Of a stretch of 64,000 nt of DNA, positions 18,389 through 29,545 are shown piece by piece. The translations under genes and the position numbers were made by a program. The stretch covers positions 10,001 to 74,000 of the forward strand of contig NC_064004.1 of the NCBI RefSeq assembly GCF_932276165.1, read 5' to 3'. The notes beneath the pieces are model-generated. The model was not told the origin of the DNA and searched no databases. It saw only the letters and a list, made by a program, of their open reading frames with translations. This DNA is from Plutella xylostella (taxonomy: Eukaryota; Arthropoda; Insecta; Lepidoptera; Plutellidae). Position 1 is the stretch's first letter, and each line of letters opens with the position of its first letter.

Positions 18389-18903
18389 ATGGATTTGTGG
18401 GATATTTTGTTTGATGACGATGATGAAGAATTACTTCTCTATATGAATAGACCTCGCTCATTACGCTATATTGCAGAAAGAACTAACTTATTTGAGACAC
18501 TACCGGATAAAAAATTTGTTAGGAGATTTCGTTTGACAAAACAAACTGTATCGCTTCTACTACAAGAAATTCAACATCATCTTGAATTTATTTCCTATTC
18601 AATAGCTAAGGTATTGAAATAATAAAGTTATCTGACTACATCATTATCTTATACTTTTATTTATAAGTACCTATAATTATTGTTACAGAAATAATGCAGT
18701 TACTCCAATGAACCAGTTGTTATGCACACTCCGATATTATGCAACTGGCAGTCAGTTAATTACTTGTGGAGATGTGATAGGTGTGGAAGAACCAACAGCA
18801 GCTTGCAGAATCATTCATAGAGTTACTCATGCAATAGCATTATTGTATAAAAAATACATTAAATCTCCTGATACCATTCAGGAACAACGTTTTTTTGCTC
18901 TCT
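18389..18903 (+). pseudogene. HARBI1-like transposase N-terminal remnant
   Basis: The first piece (18389-18622) has the acidic start MDLWDILFDDDDEELLL and FVRRFRLTKQTVSLLLQEI. The second piece (from about 18690) reads NAVTPMNQLLCTLRYYATGS, then GDVIGVEEPTAACRIIHRV and IALLYKKYIKSPDT. This is the helix-turn-helix region typical of Harbinger transposases (PMNQLL...LRFYATGS). A GT...AG pair (18611, 18687-18688) could mark an intron, but the simple splice leaves the frame, so it is broken. The catalytic core is missing: sequence after about 18903 belongs to the opposing Myb-like gene. Confidence 0.82.
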
Positions 18904-19004
18904 ATAATGTGCAAGTATGGTTCCAATACATTGCACAATAAATCTTGTTCTTCCCTTATAAAATTAGGGGCACGAACACGAGAAGAAGTTGCTTGACTAT
19001 TCAT
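18903..19004 (-). pseudogene. Harbinger Myb/SANT-like protein N-terminal remnant
   Basis: Starts at ATG 19004 on the minus strand: MNSQATSSRVRAPNFIREEQ, then DLLCNVLEPYLHIIES. The RxPNFxxEExxLL...YxHIIE pattern is the start of the Myb/SANT-like DNA-binding protein that PIF/Harbinger elements encode beside the transposase. It runs straight into the transposase fragment at about 18903, the scar of the deletion that removed the middle of the element. Confidence 0.65.
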
Positions 19005-19706
19005 TTTACTTTGAAATCACAACAACAAATAAATACAAACACCACCACGCGGCGAAAGCCGAAATAAGTTTTGTTTTGAAATAAATATTGTTATTTTGTC
19101 TATGTTTGATATTTGATAGATTGACTCCGTTTTACGCTGAGTCGTTTCGAATGTTCAATAAAAAATATGAAGTCTCTCATTAAAAAGATGTGGAACTGAA
19201 CGTAAATAACAAATCGCAGGATGCTAAACGCATTTAACTAAATAGTAATCGAAATACCATGGTGAATTATGAAGCTAAACATGTTTAGGATAAAATTGTT
19301 TAGTGCATTAAACGAAATTAGCTAAATGAATTTATGTAGTATTTAAATAGAAGTTCGTAACAGCCACCCTAAGAAAACTAATACGCGCAATATAGTAAAT
19401 ATATTGTATAGTGTTAGGTTAACTGTAATAGATTAAGAAAAAATAAAAACTGAAAAGGAAAATTTATACATATAAAATCCAAAAAAATGAAATAAAGAAA
19501 AGGAAAAGAAAAGAAAAAAAAAATATCCAAAAAAAAAAAAAAAAGTATAAAAGCAAAAAAGAATATTAAAGGAAAATCTGTTGTTTTAGTTTTAAGACGA
19601 TCGCCCGCGCGGTCTCCTTTAGTAAATAAGTCATAAAATTGTTAGATGTAAATTAATAAAGAGTAGATTTAAAAAGTCCCAGATTATGTCCGGGGAAAAC
19701 TGGAAA

Positions 19707-19785
19707 GGGAGGGGTTTTAGTCGGTGAGAGTCCGACACTACCTGACAGTACGGGCTGTCAGGTGTCCATTAGGATTTCCCCTCCC
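19707..19785 (+). other. Predicted structured RNA element in TRAS 3' UTR (copy 2)
   Basis: Same three-stem arrangement as in copy 1: gggagggg (19707-19714) with cccctccc (19778-19785), enclosing gtcgg/ccgac and cctgacag/ctgtcagg hairpins. The second hairpin is fully Watson-Crick here. Confidence 0.75.
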
Positions 19786-19814
19786 TACGAAAAAAAAAAA
19801 AAAAAAAAAAAAAA

Positions 19815-19844
19815 CCTAACCTAACCTAACCTAACCTAACCTAA
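19815..19844 (+). repeat. Telomeric repeat (CCTAA)6
   Basis: Six perfect units directly following the poly-A of TRAS-like copy 2, then an abrupt change to a different satellite. Confidence 0.95.
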
Positions 19845-19925
19845 TGAACGAACGAATGAACGAATGAACAAATGAACGAATGAACGAATGAACGAATGAA
19901 CGAACGAACGAATGAACGAATACTA
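19845..19925 (+). repeat. (GAAY)n tetranucleotide/octanucleotide array
   Basis: tgaacgaa/tgaacgaatg units with few substitutions, immediately next to the telomeric repeats. No coding content. Confidence 0.85.
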
Positions 19926-19930
19926 ATGTT

Positions 19931-20111
19931 GCCCTTGCCCTTTACCTGGCCCTTGCCCTTTACCTTGCCCTTGCCCTTGCCCTTGCCCTTGCCCTTGCCC
20001 TTGCCCTTGCCCTTGCCCTTGCCCTTGCCCTTGCCCTTGCCCTTGCCCTTGCCCTTGCCCTTGCCCTTGCCCTTGCCCTTGCTCTTGCCCTTGGCCTTGC
20101 CCTTGCCCTTC
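19931..20111 (+). repeat. (CCCTTG)n hexanucleotide satellite
   Basis: About 30 units of cccttg, perfect in the centre and decayed at both edges (tttacctgg, ctcttgcccttgg). Encodes only PLPLPL or GKGKGK repeats when translated, so it is not a gene. Confidence 0.92.
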
Positions 20112-20187
20112 AAGTTGGGTCTATCAAAAAACTAGGCGGTTAAATTGACAAGGTACAGAAGTATATACATAGCTACATAACTAATCA

Positions 20188-20489
20188 GTCATCGTGATCG
20201 TGATCGTGATCGTGATCGTGATCGTGATCGTGATCGTGATCGTGATCGTGATCGTGATCGTGATCGTGATCGTGATCGTGATCGTGATCTTGATCGTGAT
20301 CGTGATCGTGATCGTGATCTTGATCGTGATCGTGATCGTGATCGTGATCGTGATCGTGATCGTGATCGTGATCGTGATCGTGACCGTGATCGTGATCGTG
20401 ATCGTGATCGTGATCGTGATCGTGATTGTGATCGTGATCGTGATCGTGATCGTCATCGTCATCGTCATCGTCATCTTCATCGTCATCGT
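20188..20489 (+). repeat. (GATCGT)n hexanucleotide satellite grading into (CATCGT)n
   Basis: About 50 hexamer units, mostly gatcgt, with two gatctt variants and a run of catcgt units at the right end. The translated HDHDHD or VIVIVI frames are artefacts of the repeat. Confidence 0.92.
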
Positions 20490-20504
20490 TGAATCCCGGC
20501 GATG

Positions 20505-20765
20505 ACATGTACTAATGAGTTCTTTGAATTTAAGTACAATGTATACCATCGCTCTTACGGTGAAAGAAAACATCATGAGGAAACCTGCAAACCTAGATTT
20601 AGCTCATCTAGGTATGTATACCCACCAACCCGCAGTGGACCAGCGTGGTGGGAAATGGTCCAAGCTTGGGAAGGCAGTTTAGACCTTGGGGATATGCACA
20701 AAGGTTCCACTCGAGAGAGCCAGGTGCAGTTACTTACACCCCCACAGAGAATAGAATAGAGAATA
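20505..20765 (+). mobile_element. SINE body with LINE-like tail
   Basis: Begins gtactaatgagttctttgaa and continues through the segment ggtgaaagaaaacatcatga, ggaaacctgc, accaacccgcagtggaccag, cgtggtggg, ending in an agaatag-type short repeat (20740-20765). The first segment recurs, inverted, next to a tRNA-like head at 57600-57775, so this is the body of the same tRNA-derived SINE with its head lost. Confidence 0.6.
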
Positions 20766-21435
20766 GAAGGACATCTTCTTGTAAGGTACTGTCCCCTGGT
20801 ACATTGTTGCAGCATTGTATGAAATCGTATGGCCTTCAGTAGAGTCCACTACTTGAGGAAAAAAGTACCAGGACTCCATACCTACGAAGGAGGTTTCGGT
20901 GGTGAATTTTGCAACTGTATTTATAATCTAGATACCTACCTATAATAATTATATCAAGTATTTTCCAATATCGGAATATTCCTAGAATTTTCGCAAACAT
21001 TACCTATTCGATAACTCGCTGGGGAGAACAGTAGGCTTGACTATGATACCTTGAAATTTGGAACTACAACTAGATGGTTGCACCAGGGGATCACACCTGG
21101 TTCCTTTGTTGTTCAGGCAGAGTTTCTATATTCTAGACATTCTACCATTACTACGCTCTTTGATATATTGGTAGAAGCTCTGTGGTGAGCAGAGATAGAA
21201 ATAAAATATTATGTAGCGATACTCAGAATAATCATAGTGCTGTATAGTAATTATTCTACGGTTCTGTCAGGCCTCCTTGCCACGCTCTATGGTCGCCGAA
21301 TAAAAACCAAATCACTCAGTTCTTGACGCTGTCACAAGAAGAACACAAATGAAAATTGTCAAGTGAAATCCAAAATTCCACAGTTTTTTTAACATGATTC
21401 TCGTTTTCGTGAAAGAGCAAGTGTAGCGAGCCGCT
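20766..21435. other. No gene recognised
   Basis: AT-rich sequence with no supported coding exon or named repeat. The end leads into the first exon at 21436; no TATA box or initiator is obvious just upstream, so part of it may be 5' UTR. Confidence 0.4.
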
Positions 21436-24400
21436 ATGTGTACGGACCTGCTGATCCTGGCCGGCTCCTTCCTGCTGTGTATCTGCATCACCAAGAAATG
21501 TAACTTCAGGTGTGTGTCCCTCCGTGCAGCATTCCCGTAGTCTCGTAGTGCCGTAGTCACAACGACATAGTCACTCATAGTCGGTAGACAAATGTAGCGT
21601 GCGTAGTGCGTCGGTAGGCAGAGTGGTCGGTACCACTGAGGGCCGTGGTCGCCTCTGTCAGATCATGAGGGTTAGTGGGTCAGCTTCGGGATGGGTCATC
21701 TAAGGTGTTATTTGCATTATGCTATGGGTAGTTAGAGTAGTAAATGCAGAATAAACAGTTGGTTTGGGAAGACATTATAAATTATTTGTTACCTATTCAA
21801 ATCTGGTTAGTTAGGTACTTAACAGATTTCAAAACTTAATTAGATAGGTAGGTACTTAATTCAAATTTATTAAATAAAACAGCAGTACTACTTTTTATTT
21901 TAATTGAGGTAGGCATAAATAACACAAAAATAATTTTCCAAAAAGTTACATTTATTTTAAAAATTAAAAACTAAACAATAACATTCTGCAATATCCTTAG
22001 CACAAGAATAAATAATGAATAACCTATGTTTAATTCTGTGCACTATCGCGCCTCCTCACTTGCTCTTCGCCCGTCTCGTCTAACCTCCCCCTCGTGTGTA
22101 CGTTGTCTAACCCCCCGCGGTGTACGCTCCACAGAGTAGAGACGCTGGCGTACAAGAAGCCGCTGGAGTTCTCCTACCGCCGAGTGTACCTCGTCGAGCT
22201 GCCGGTAACTACTGCGACCACTTGTCACTTGTCACTGTGTGGTTCCCGGAGACTCGACTGTATTTAGGAGGGTTTTCTCTTGTTTAGGTCCCGCGGGTGC
22301 GCGAGGCGCCACCTAGCGGCGGCTAGCGGAGAAGCTGCGGCTCTGGCAGTAGCCTTCGTCTGACGGTAGAGGGCGCCACCGGGCGGCCCGGCCGGGAGCC
22401 CCGACCTGCACTAACCTCCCCGTTGCTCCACAGCGTGCATCCGGTGCTGATGAAGCGTCCCTACGAGGTGACGTATGAGCGGACGCTGTCGATGCGCGGG
22501 AAACGGTTCCACTTCCGAAGGGGAACCTTTTAGACCATTCCGGTAAACAGCTGTGCATTTGTGAGGTGTGTCGGCGGCAGAGTGGGGTCGCTACAGGCGG
22601 ACTTTTCTGTTGTCTAGGTCGCGGAGTAGCGGAATAGAGGCCGGCAGATGTGGACTGCTCGATTTGGTTATAATCTTACAACAATGAACCCAATACGCGA
22701 ATGAAGTAAGCAAAATGAAAGACCTAGGTATTTAAAACTTTTGTATTTATAAAAGAGAAAAACAGGAATATTAATTTGGTCGTAACTAAAATGAGGCCAA
22801 GTACATAATACCTACTTACAAAGTTTTCGAACGTTATGCCAAATTACCTTATAAAAATCTTTGACTTAAATCTTACAGTATAAAAAGCCAATTTATATTT
22901 ACAGCATGCATATGTTAACGACGTGTTTTACTATGAGTCCGCTAGATGTCGCACACCAGATTAGAACAATAACTTCCGCACCGTTCTAAATGTCTTCCTT
23001 TGATCTTTACAAACCTACGTTAACTAAATAGTTTCACCACGAACAATGTTCCTATTAAAAGGGTTTACAGCAAAGTATGGAGTTACAAAAAATTTGAGAT
23101 GACAAAATAAATATTTAGTGATATTTACGGAGCTTTAACTAAACTTGTTTTGAAAATTCGGAACGAAAACACCACAAATATAGATATAAATATTCATTAT
23201 TTGTACACATGGACAAAAATTACAAAAAAAACTTAATCTAACACATATGTACAAATGGCGGGCTTATCGCTTAAAGCGATTTCATCCAGGCAACCTTTAT
23301 AAAAATGGCAAATAGTTAACTTGTAACAAGTAGTCTAGTTAGCTAGCATTGTATAATCTAGAATATTATGTAGTACTTAAGCCTTTTGTGTCAAGCTCTC
23401 CTAAATTGGCACTCATACTCCCGCAACTCTTCACATGATCATCATCAATGTATAATATGTACCTATAATAGCATTCCTCACTTCACTCTCCTTCACCAAC
23501 TCGCTCTCACTTGGCAGAGATTGCTGCGCGTCAAGCAACATAATTATTATAAATTAAATGCTGAACTGTATGAGATTATTATTTGAGGCTAGGCTTGTCC
23601 CCACCAGCGGTCTCCGCCGAGATGTCAAAGAGCTAAAACACAGAATCTGTTATGCTACTCGTAGACACATGTGCCTAGAGGTTCTGCGACAGTTTGTCGC
23701 CTAGTGAGTTCCAGGCTTATTGAAGCAGTTGTTGTGTGGTCTGCAGCACGATGCAGCGGATCTGCGAGTCCATGCACGCCGACGCCAGCCGCAAACCGCC
23801 GGTGCCCGAGCCGCCGGACTGGTGACGTGAGTACCGTCCCTGTCGCACCAGCCAGGCGTGACTAGCGCCGTCTCTGTCGCACCCCGCCGGCGCCCAAGCC
23901 GCAATGGTGACGTGAGTACCGTCCCTGTCGCACTCCGCCGCCTGTGGGTAGCGCCGTCTCTGTCGCACCCCGCCGCCGCCCGAGCCGCACTGGTGACGTG
24001 AGTACCGTCCCTGTCGCACCAGCCTCGTGTGAGTAGCGCCATCCCTGTCGCACTCAGCCGCCTGTGGGTAACGCTATGCCAGTCCCCGCCGCCCCAGACC
24101 CGGTAGACCAAAGTGGCAAAGCAGTGAGAGCAGGTCAGTTGTAAAAAATATAACCGTTTAGAAACATTCGCTGCGGCGGTCCTGCCCTGCTCTACTTTAT
24201 TGTTTGATCAAACTGCCACTAATCTATTTTTACTTGCCCGGAAGCGATGTACGTATTTTACTATTTATTAAACGTATGTATCACAGAGATAGTTAGGTAG
24301 TTTGCTTTTAGTCTAGTACGAGTTTGGTAATCATCACTCCTTGTAACTTCTTGCAAATACACCGTCCTGTCCCTACTCCCCTGCTTTGTTTTTTTGATTT

Positions 24401-25575
24401 ATTATTACTAAATTTTAACTGCCTAAATTATTTTTTGAGTACATGGCTACATTTCATGTTTACACAAAATACGTCTGCTACAACAACTACTGTCAATAGT
24501 TTTGGGTTGAACAACGCTAGATGGCGCTGTCTGCAACCCTCATCCCCTGAGATCCCACAGCCCGCCGTAGGGTGGTCCGTAGTAGTCCACCTGCCTCTGC
24601 CGATAGTGACTACATGTGCTGATTGGCTCAGTTGTTGCAGGAAGCGCAACTACTGCGTGCCGCGGTCCATGCGCACTGACCGCAGCCAGGTGCCGGTGAC
24701 GGTGGCGCGCGCCGCCAGCCCCGCCGCCCGCACCCCCCGCGCCCCCCCCGGCGTCCGCGCCCGCGCCGCGACGCCTGCCACGATCTGACCAGCGCAAGTG
24801 AGTAACACAGCCTTTCTACAGTAGATAATTCCGAACCCTGATTACATCCACCGACTGAGTACCTTCCGCACGTGAGACAACTGAGACAGCGCTGTGGTTT
24901 TGTGATTTAATTATTATGCCACAAGACAGTTAAGACGTGACAAAAGTTTTGCATCCAGCTCACTCACATCGCGCAGCCTCAATAGCGAGCGCGACGGAGA
25001 ACTTTTGTCAGGTTTAAAATGCGCCCCGTAAACTACCCCTTCATCATCATCATCAGCCTATAATCTTTCACTGCTGGACATAGGCCTCTCCCTCTCCCAA
25101 GGATCGCCATAACTCTCGGTCCTCGGCCTTTCTCATCCAGCTACTATATATACTGGCTACCCGTCTAAGGTCGGTCGGTTATCGGTTCTTCGGCAGATAC
25201 ATTACTTACTAGTTAGCCCACTGCCACTTCAGCTTGCATATTTTGACAGCAGAGCTATGTCGGTAACCTTAGTCCTCTGATGGATAACCTGATGTAAGCG
25301 ATCCATCAGAGAAACCCCAAGCACATACAAACATTCAGATGCGACAGCATAAGAATTATTCGACAACTTTCTTTCTTATCTCTATTTCCCTTTTATCTGA
25401 CTTTTTAAAAATCAGCTCTAAGTCAAGTAAATGTTGTTTCAGATACTCGTTTGGATGTCACCCCCCCGAGCGCCCCCACCATGACCGGCTGGAGCCTCCA
25501 GCAGTCACTTGTGTTCTCAATTTTATTATTGATCGTGTTAATTTAAATCTGAAATAAAAATAGTATAATGCTGTC
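21436..25575 (+). CDS. Multi-exon host gene of unknown function with a transmembrane first exon
   Basis: Candidate exons, all GC-rich in AT-rich surroundings. E1 21436-21509 (ATG; MCTDLLILAGSFLLCICITK then KCNF; one hydrophobic anchor; ends in phase 2, donor gtgtgt). E2 22135-22204 or -22185 (ETLAYKKPLEFSYRRVYLVE). E3 22434-22533 (VHPVLMKRPYEVTYERT..., TAG). E4 23747-23821 (TMQRICESMHADASRKPPVP, 75 nt). E5 24641-24788 (KRNYCVPRSMRTDRSQVPVT, then Ala/Pro/Arg-rich, TGA). E6 25443-25575 (3' UTR, AATAAA 25553). E2-E5 all accept a phase-2 donor, so each can follow E1, and E4 joins E5 in frame; alternative splicing is likely. E2 and E3 resemble each other (K-K/R-P-x-E-x-S/T-Y-x-R). No family recognised; a small type-III membrane protein with variable cytoplasmic tails is my inference. 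Confidence 0.5.
22560..23740. other. Intronic/intergenic sequence, no feature recognised
   Basis: AT-rich sequence between candidate exons E3 and E4, with no coding signal or clear repeat family. Confidence 0.4.
23822..24075 (+). repeat. ~85-bp tandem repeat carrying copies of the E4 splice donor
   Basis: The segment ggtgacgtgagtaccgtccc and its downstream flank tgtcgcac recur at 23821, 23906 and 23992, a period of 85-86 bp. Each copy includes the end of the exon-like text (ccgagccgcactg) and a GTGAGT donor. The array begins exactly at the 3' edge of candidate exon E4. Confidence 0.8.
24936..25016 (+). mobile_element. Small MITE (acgtgacaaaagtt termini), copy 1
   Basis: Inverted ends gacgtgacaaaagtt and aacttttgtcaggttt enclose a GC-rich centre (cactcacatcgcgcagcctc). 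An inverted copy is at 59036-59118. Confidence 0.65.
25040..25255 (-). mobile_element. RTE-type LINE 3' fragment, antisense
   Basis: Read on the minus strand, the segment ending gaggcctatgtccagcagtg is the usual end of an RTE ORF2 (pattern RKAEDR...LGEAYVQQW), followed by the GATGATGATGA-type tail seen as tcatcatcatcatcagcc on the plus strand. Only the last ~200 bp are present and the frame is degraded. Confidence 0.6.
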
Positions 25576-25747
25576 TACATAATTATTACTTAATGTGTTA
25601 TTATTTTGTATGAGTAGGTACCATGTAGGTACTCACTGGCCGTTTCTTACAAGCATCACAAAATGATTTCCCGTCCCTATAAGTATTCCATATTTTTATT
25701 CCTTTTACATCTTCCATGGGCATGTTCATTCATAAATACTTTTAGCC

Positions 25748-25883
25748 CCTGTTCCACAATGTCTGGTTAGTCGCTACCTGTCGGATAAAATACATGCTGT
25801 CACTGTCAAAAAAATAATAACAGAAAGTGACAGTATGTATTTTATCCGTCAGGTAGCCACTAACCAGACATTGTGGAACAGAC
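25748..25883. mobile_element. MITE, near-perfect palindrome
   Basis: gttccacaatgtctggttag (25751-25770) is mirrored by ctaaccagacattgtggaac (about 25859-25879). The arms are ~60 bp and meet around tgacagtg/aaaaaaataat. No coding capacity. Confidence 0.8.
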
Positions 25884-28800
25884 CCTTAAAATAACGTAGG
25901 TAATCTAAAGTCACCTTCCTTTTTTCCTATCCTTCCTCGCTTTCTCCACAACCCTCCCTACAACATGTCATACACACTATACGCCCTCTTCCCCTACCAA
26001 CCTTTCATCACCACTCCCAATTCCTTTACCATTCCTCCTCTACCCTACCCTGCTCAGAGTTGATGGTGCACTGGAAGAAATACAAATAATTTTATCTCCA
26101 AAATGTTTTTACAACATTATAAAGGCATTTACATAATTATCTTGGTTGACGATATAGAACGAGGAGGATATATATTAGCATGGACAACTAGTTAAATACT
26201 AATTAGCAAAGAATAGTAAAATAACATGATGCTAATTATTTTTATATCTAGGTAATAAATTACCCAGATATTGGGAGGACTAATAGGGTAACGTAAAAAA
26301 GATTTTGTGTAACTTTTATTACAAAAAAAGAGTTTGTAAAAGTTTACATCAATTGTGTGAATCCACCAAGTATAGCTGAACATAAAAGAGTAGAGAATAA
26401 TTGAGGGCGTGGCAATCTAAGAAACTGGCCACACCATTATAGTATAGAAAACGGACAAAAGTATCACTATACTTTAGCAGAAAAAATCAAAACGGGAAAT
26501 GTTTCAAATATTTACTAATTATAAAATGCCACTTTTTGGGGAGGTTTATGTTAAGAGAAGAAATTAGTAGGGGAGAGGGGGGCAGTCTTGAATGAATTTC
26601 ATTAAATCAAAACAACTGTAACTTTTATTTCATTGTGTATTTCATAATGTTTTTTTGCACTGAAACACGTGTTGGTTATCCCATTATGTAATTACTATAG
26701 GAGAAAAGTGATAGTATCACACATCGATATTTTATTACAGTTTTTTCTTGCTCAGGAAAAAGTTCAAATGTGCCCCGGAAATTCTTCTAAAACTGTGTTT
26801 ACCGATTTTCCTGCAACAAATCATTTAATTGGTCAGAAAAGCAGTGACTTGCAAATTATTATGTCTGGAGAATTTATACCGACTCTTACACTGAGTTGCA
26901 GAAAGGATCTTTAAGTTAATGTCGGCATTAGGTAAATGTATTGTTGCCTTGCTTTGACAGTATACGGACAGAAAGAGACACACATAGATTTAATGTCCAC
27001 ATTAGCTTAAAGTCCCTTTCTGCAACTCGGCATTACATATTCTTACACATATTTTTACAATAGGTACTCTAACACGGAGAGACCGACACACATAGACACC
27101 TACAGCTGTAAAACTTATCGATACCCTTTATGAGTCGGGGGTTAGTAAAAAAGTATCTAGACCTGATGTTTTAACAACATTAGCATCCAGACCCTGATGT
27201 CATGTAACGTTTGACACTAGTATTTTCTAACCTCTATAAGAATAACAAATACACATTTAAAGGCATTCTATTACATCAAAATAGTACTTTTTTACAAGAA
27301 ATATAAGCAATGTATGTTAATGGTTAGAAATTAAGTACCTACTCACCAGTATAAAACGCTGCTCTTTCATAAACATCGTATATATTGACTAATACTTCTC
27401 CAGCCTCATTCTCCGCCAAACATCGTAGGTAAACGCTGTAAATCATCTGTCTAGCTTCGCTGCGAATGGTTTAATTCATTTTCACTTCGTGAACAAACTC
27501 AACAATCCACAAAACTCCAAAATTAAGCAAAATTCGATTTGTTTATACAGGAACAGGGCGAGTTTGACATTCAAACCATAGAAACAGACCACAAATCACA
27601 AGTTTTTTTTTATTGCCAGGTTTAAATCTGTTTAGTTCCAAAAACATTAATCTCTACTCTTTTGTGTTCAGCTATACCTAGCTGTCGACGGTGCATCGTG
27701 GCGGGAACAGTTGCCCGAGCACAGGATTCGAAACCTCCGTTTACGTTGCGTATCGTCAACTGTCACTGTCAAAATGTAAGGCAAATTTGTTAGTTCCATA
27801 AGTGGCATTTGTTTTTTCCATGTTAGGTGGAATTTCACCAAACGCTAAACGTATTTAGTAGCCTGTCATACGTCTGTCAGTTGGTACAAAATGTATTTAA
27901 AATTTGATTTAAATACGTATAGCGTTTGGGAAAAGTGACCCTTCGTGTAGATTCGAAAATAGTATCGAAACTTGTGCTCACGACTCAGGTGATGTACGGA
28001 GGGTACACAGGACCAGCCCAGGACAGAACAGAATGTTTAAAATATAAAAGAAGGTTTAGTTTGGAAAGTTGCAATGCTGGACGGATTCTTAGTAATCTCA
28101 ATGGATAGCTGCTGCCTTGGAAACCTTACCCATGGTTCCTCATACAACTCGTAATAAGTAGGTGAGTGTGACGCGAGCAGTCTGTTGCAATTATTCACGG
28201 TCGTCCATTCAATGGTACTCAATTTTTTTAGCAAATACATACTGAGGAGCAGCACACATCTGCTTCCTCTTAGTTTTTTTTTATTTACTTTGAGATCAGT
28301 GCCAAATAGAACTAAACCATGATAAAACGATAATATTATTATTAAAAAAAAAACTCCATGATATTATTTCAATCTTTGTTGGACTTGCTAAACACCCTCG
28401 TCATTAGTCAGCACAAAATGGCAAGTTAAAAACAGTAATGCGCAAACCAAACCAAAAGCGCAACGGAGATATTTTATCATGTCTTAAATGCGCCCCGTAC
28501 TTGTCATAAAACTGTCACATACAAGTTGCGTCCAGTTGCGTCAATAACGGCAAATGAGGCGTTTGTTAAAAAAAAAAAAAAAGTTCCTTTTTGGAGAAAT
28601 AGATGGCGTTGTCTGGGGTTGTACCAACTTTCAAACCCTCAGAACACACTCAGATCACAATATGTTATTCTGTGAGGCTAACAAAATGTGAAAGTGACGT
28701 AGGTAGGTAGAATTGGCCATGCTACCAATTTATGATATGTATTTTTTATAATTTATTTTGAAAATATAGACCATTTTAAGAAACTGATTTCGTTATTTTT

Positions 28801-29545
28801 GATTTTTATTCATTACAACTATTTTTAATATAATTTTAAAATTTGACCGGCTGAATGGATGTATGACGTCACAGAACCAATACTAAAATAAATATCTTTG
28901 CCTGCGCCACAAAAAAAGCAAGTGTCACTTAACGTCAGTGAGGTAGAATGTCATTGTCATCTGTCATCTAACTCTTAACCTACAAATAATACTCTGTGAA
29001 GCAATAATACTCACTGAAGAAATACTATCTCTGTTCTTGTTGTCACCGTAGTATCCACTGGTTTATTATTTATTCGTAGTAGAGATTCAAAAAAAGGTAG
29101 AAAATAAATAAATAAAATCAATAAAGAGAAATAAACACACGGGCACCTACTCTGTGCACACGGGTGACACGGGCTGTGAGGTTCACAGAGTACATGAGGT
29201 TTGCGTTTATTGACGTTTGACGTTTACTTTTGTTTTATAGGCAAATGTAATTATACTCTATGATCCTAATCGTCGTCATAGAAAGGACAAATGAAGGTTA
29301 TTAGTTTTTATTGAATAATTAAAAAAATAGAGACTTAATTTAAAATCTGATGACCAGAAATTGTACTGGAAGCATATTCCTCGAAACGGTTTTAAGCATT
29401 TCATTCTTGTTCAGAAAGTTAGCATGGCCAATTGTAGTATTATTTTCTCTATGATGTCGATGTCACTGTTGCTTCAGCGTTCAGTGCGATTGTGCGTACA
29501 GCCGTTCTTTTCAAGTTTTCTCAGTTTCCTTGTGTTTCTCCTGTA
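25884..29545. other. Long gene-poor stretch
   Basis: No coding region that I can support. It holds a short inverted repeat at about 27825-27930 (accaaacgctaaacgtattt mirrored by aaatacgtatagcgtttggg), of which a half copy recurs near 53750-53790, and several poly-A/T runs. A minus-strand stretch at 28115-28240 has weak splice-like edges but no recognisable protein. Confidence 0.5.

Larger units (their letters stand above)
18068..19369 (+). mobile_element. PIF/Harbinger DNA transposon, internally deleted, with TAA target duplication
   Basis: Terminal inverted repeats GGGTGGCT...AGCCACCC (18068 onward and up to 19369) are flanked by taa on both sides (18065-18067 and 19370-19372), matching the TWA preference of PIF/Harbinger. 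The 1302-bp element contains the N-terminal part of a HARBI1-like transposase on the plus strand and the N terminus of a Myb/SANT-like protein on the minus strand, arranged convergently. No DDE catalytic region remains, so it is non-autonomous. It sits in the 3' part of TRAS-like copy 2. Confidence 0.85.
17573..19814 (+). mobile_element. TRAS-like element, copy 2: 5'-truncated and internally deleted
   Basis: Starts inside the last zinc knuckle of ORF1, jumps by deletion to the ORF2 region after the RT, and ends with the same structured 3' UTR and a poly-A (about 19791-19814) followed by (CCTAA)6. It is interrupted by a Harbinger element at 18068-19369. Sequence between the retained pieces differs substantially from copy 1, so it is a related but distinct TRAS family. 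Confidence 0.82.

Noticed and set aside
19896..20135. Open frames of Pro-Leu or Gly-Lys repeats
   Set aside because: They are translations of the (CCCTTG)n satellite; all frames are open because of the repeat.
20181..20576. Open frames of His-Asp, Val-Ile or Thr-Ile repeats
   Set aside because: They are translations of the (GATCGT)n satellite.
28115..28240. A possible minus-strand exon (TIEWTTVNNCNRLLASHSPT)
   Set aside because: It has acceptor- and donor-like edges but no partner exon, no recognisable family and no repeat evidence.
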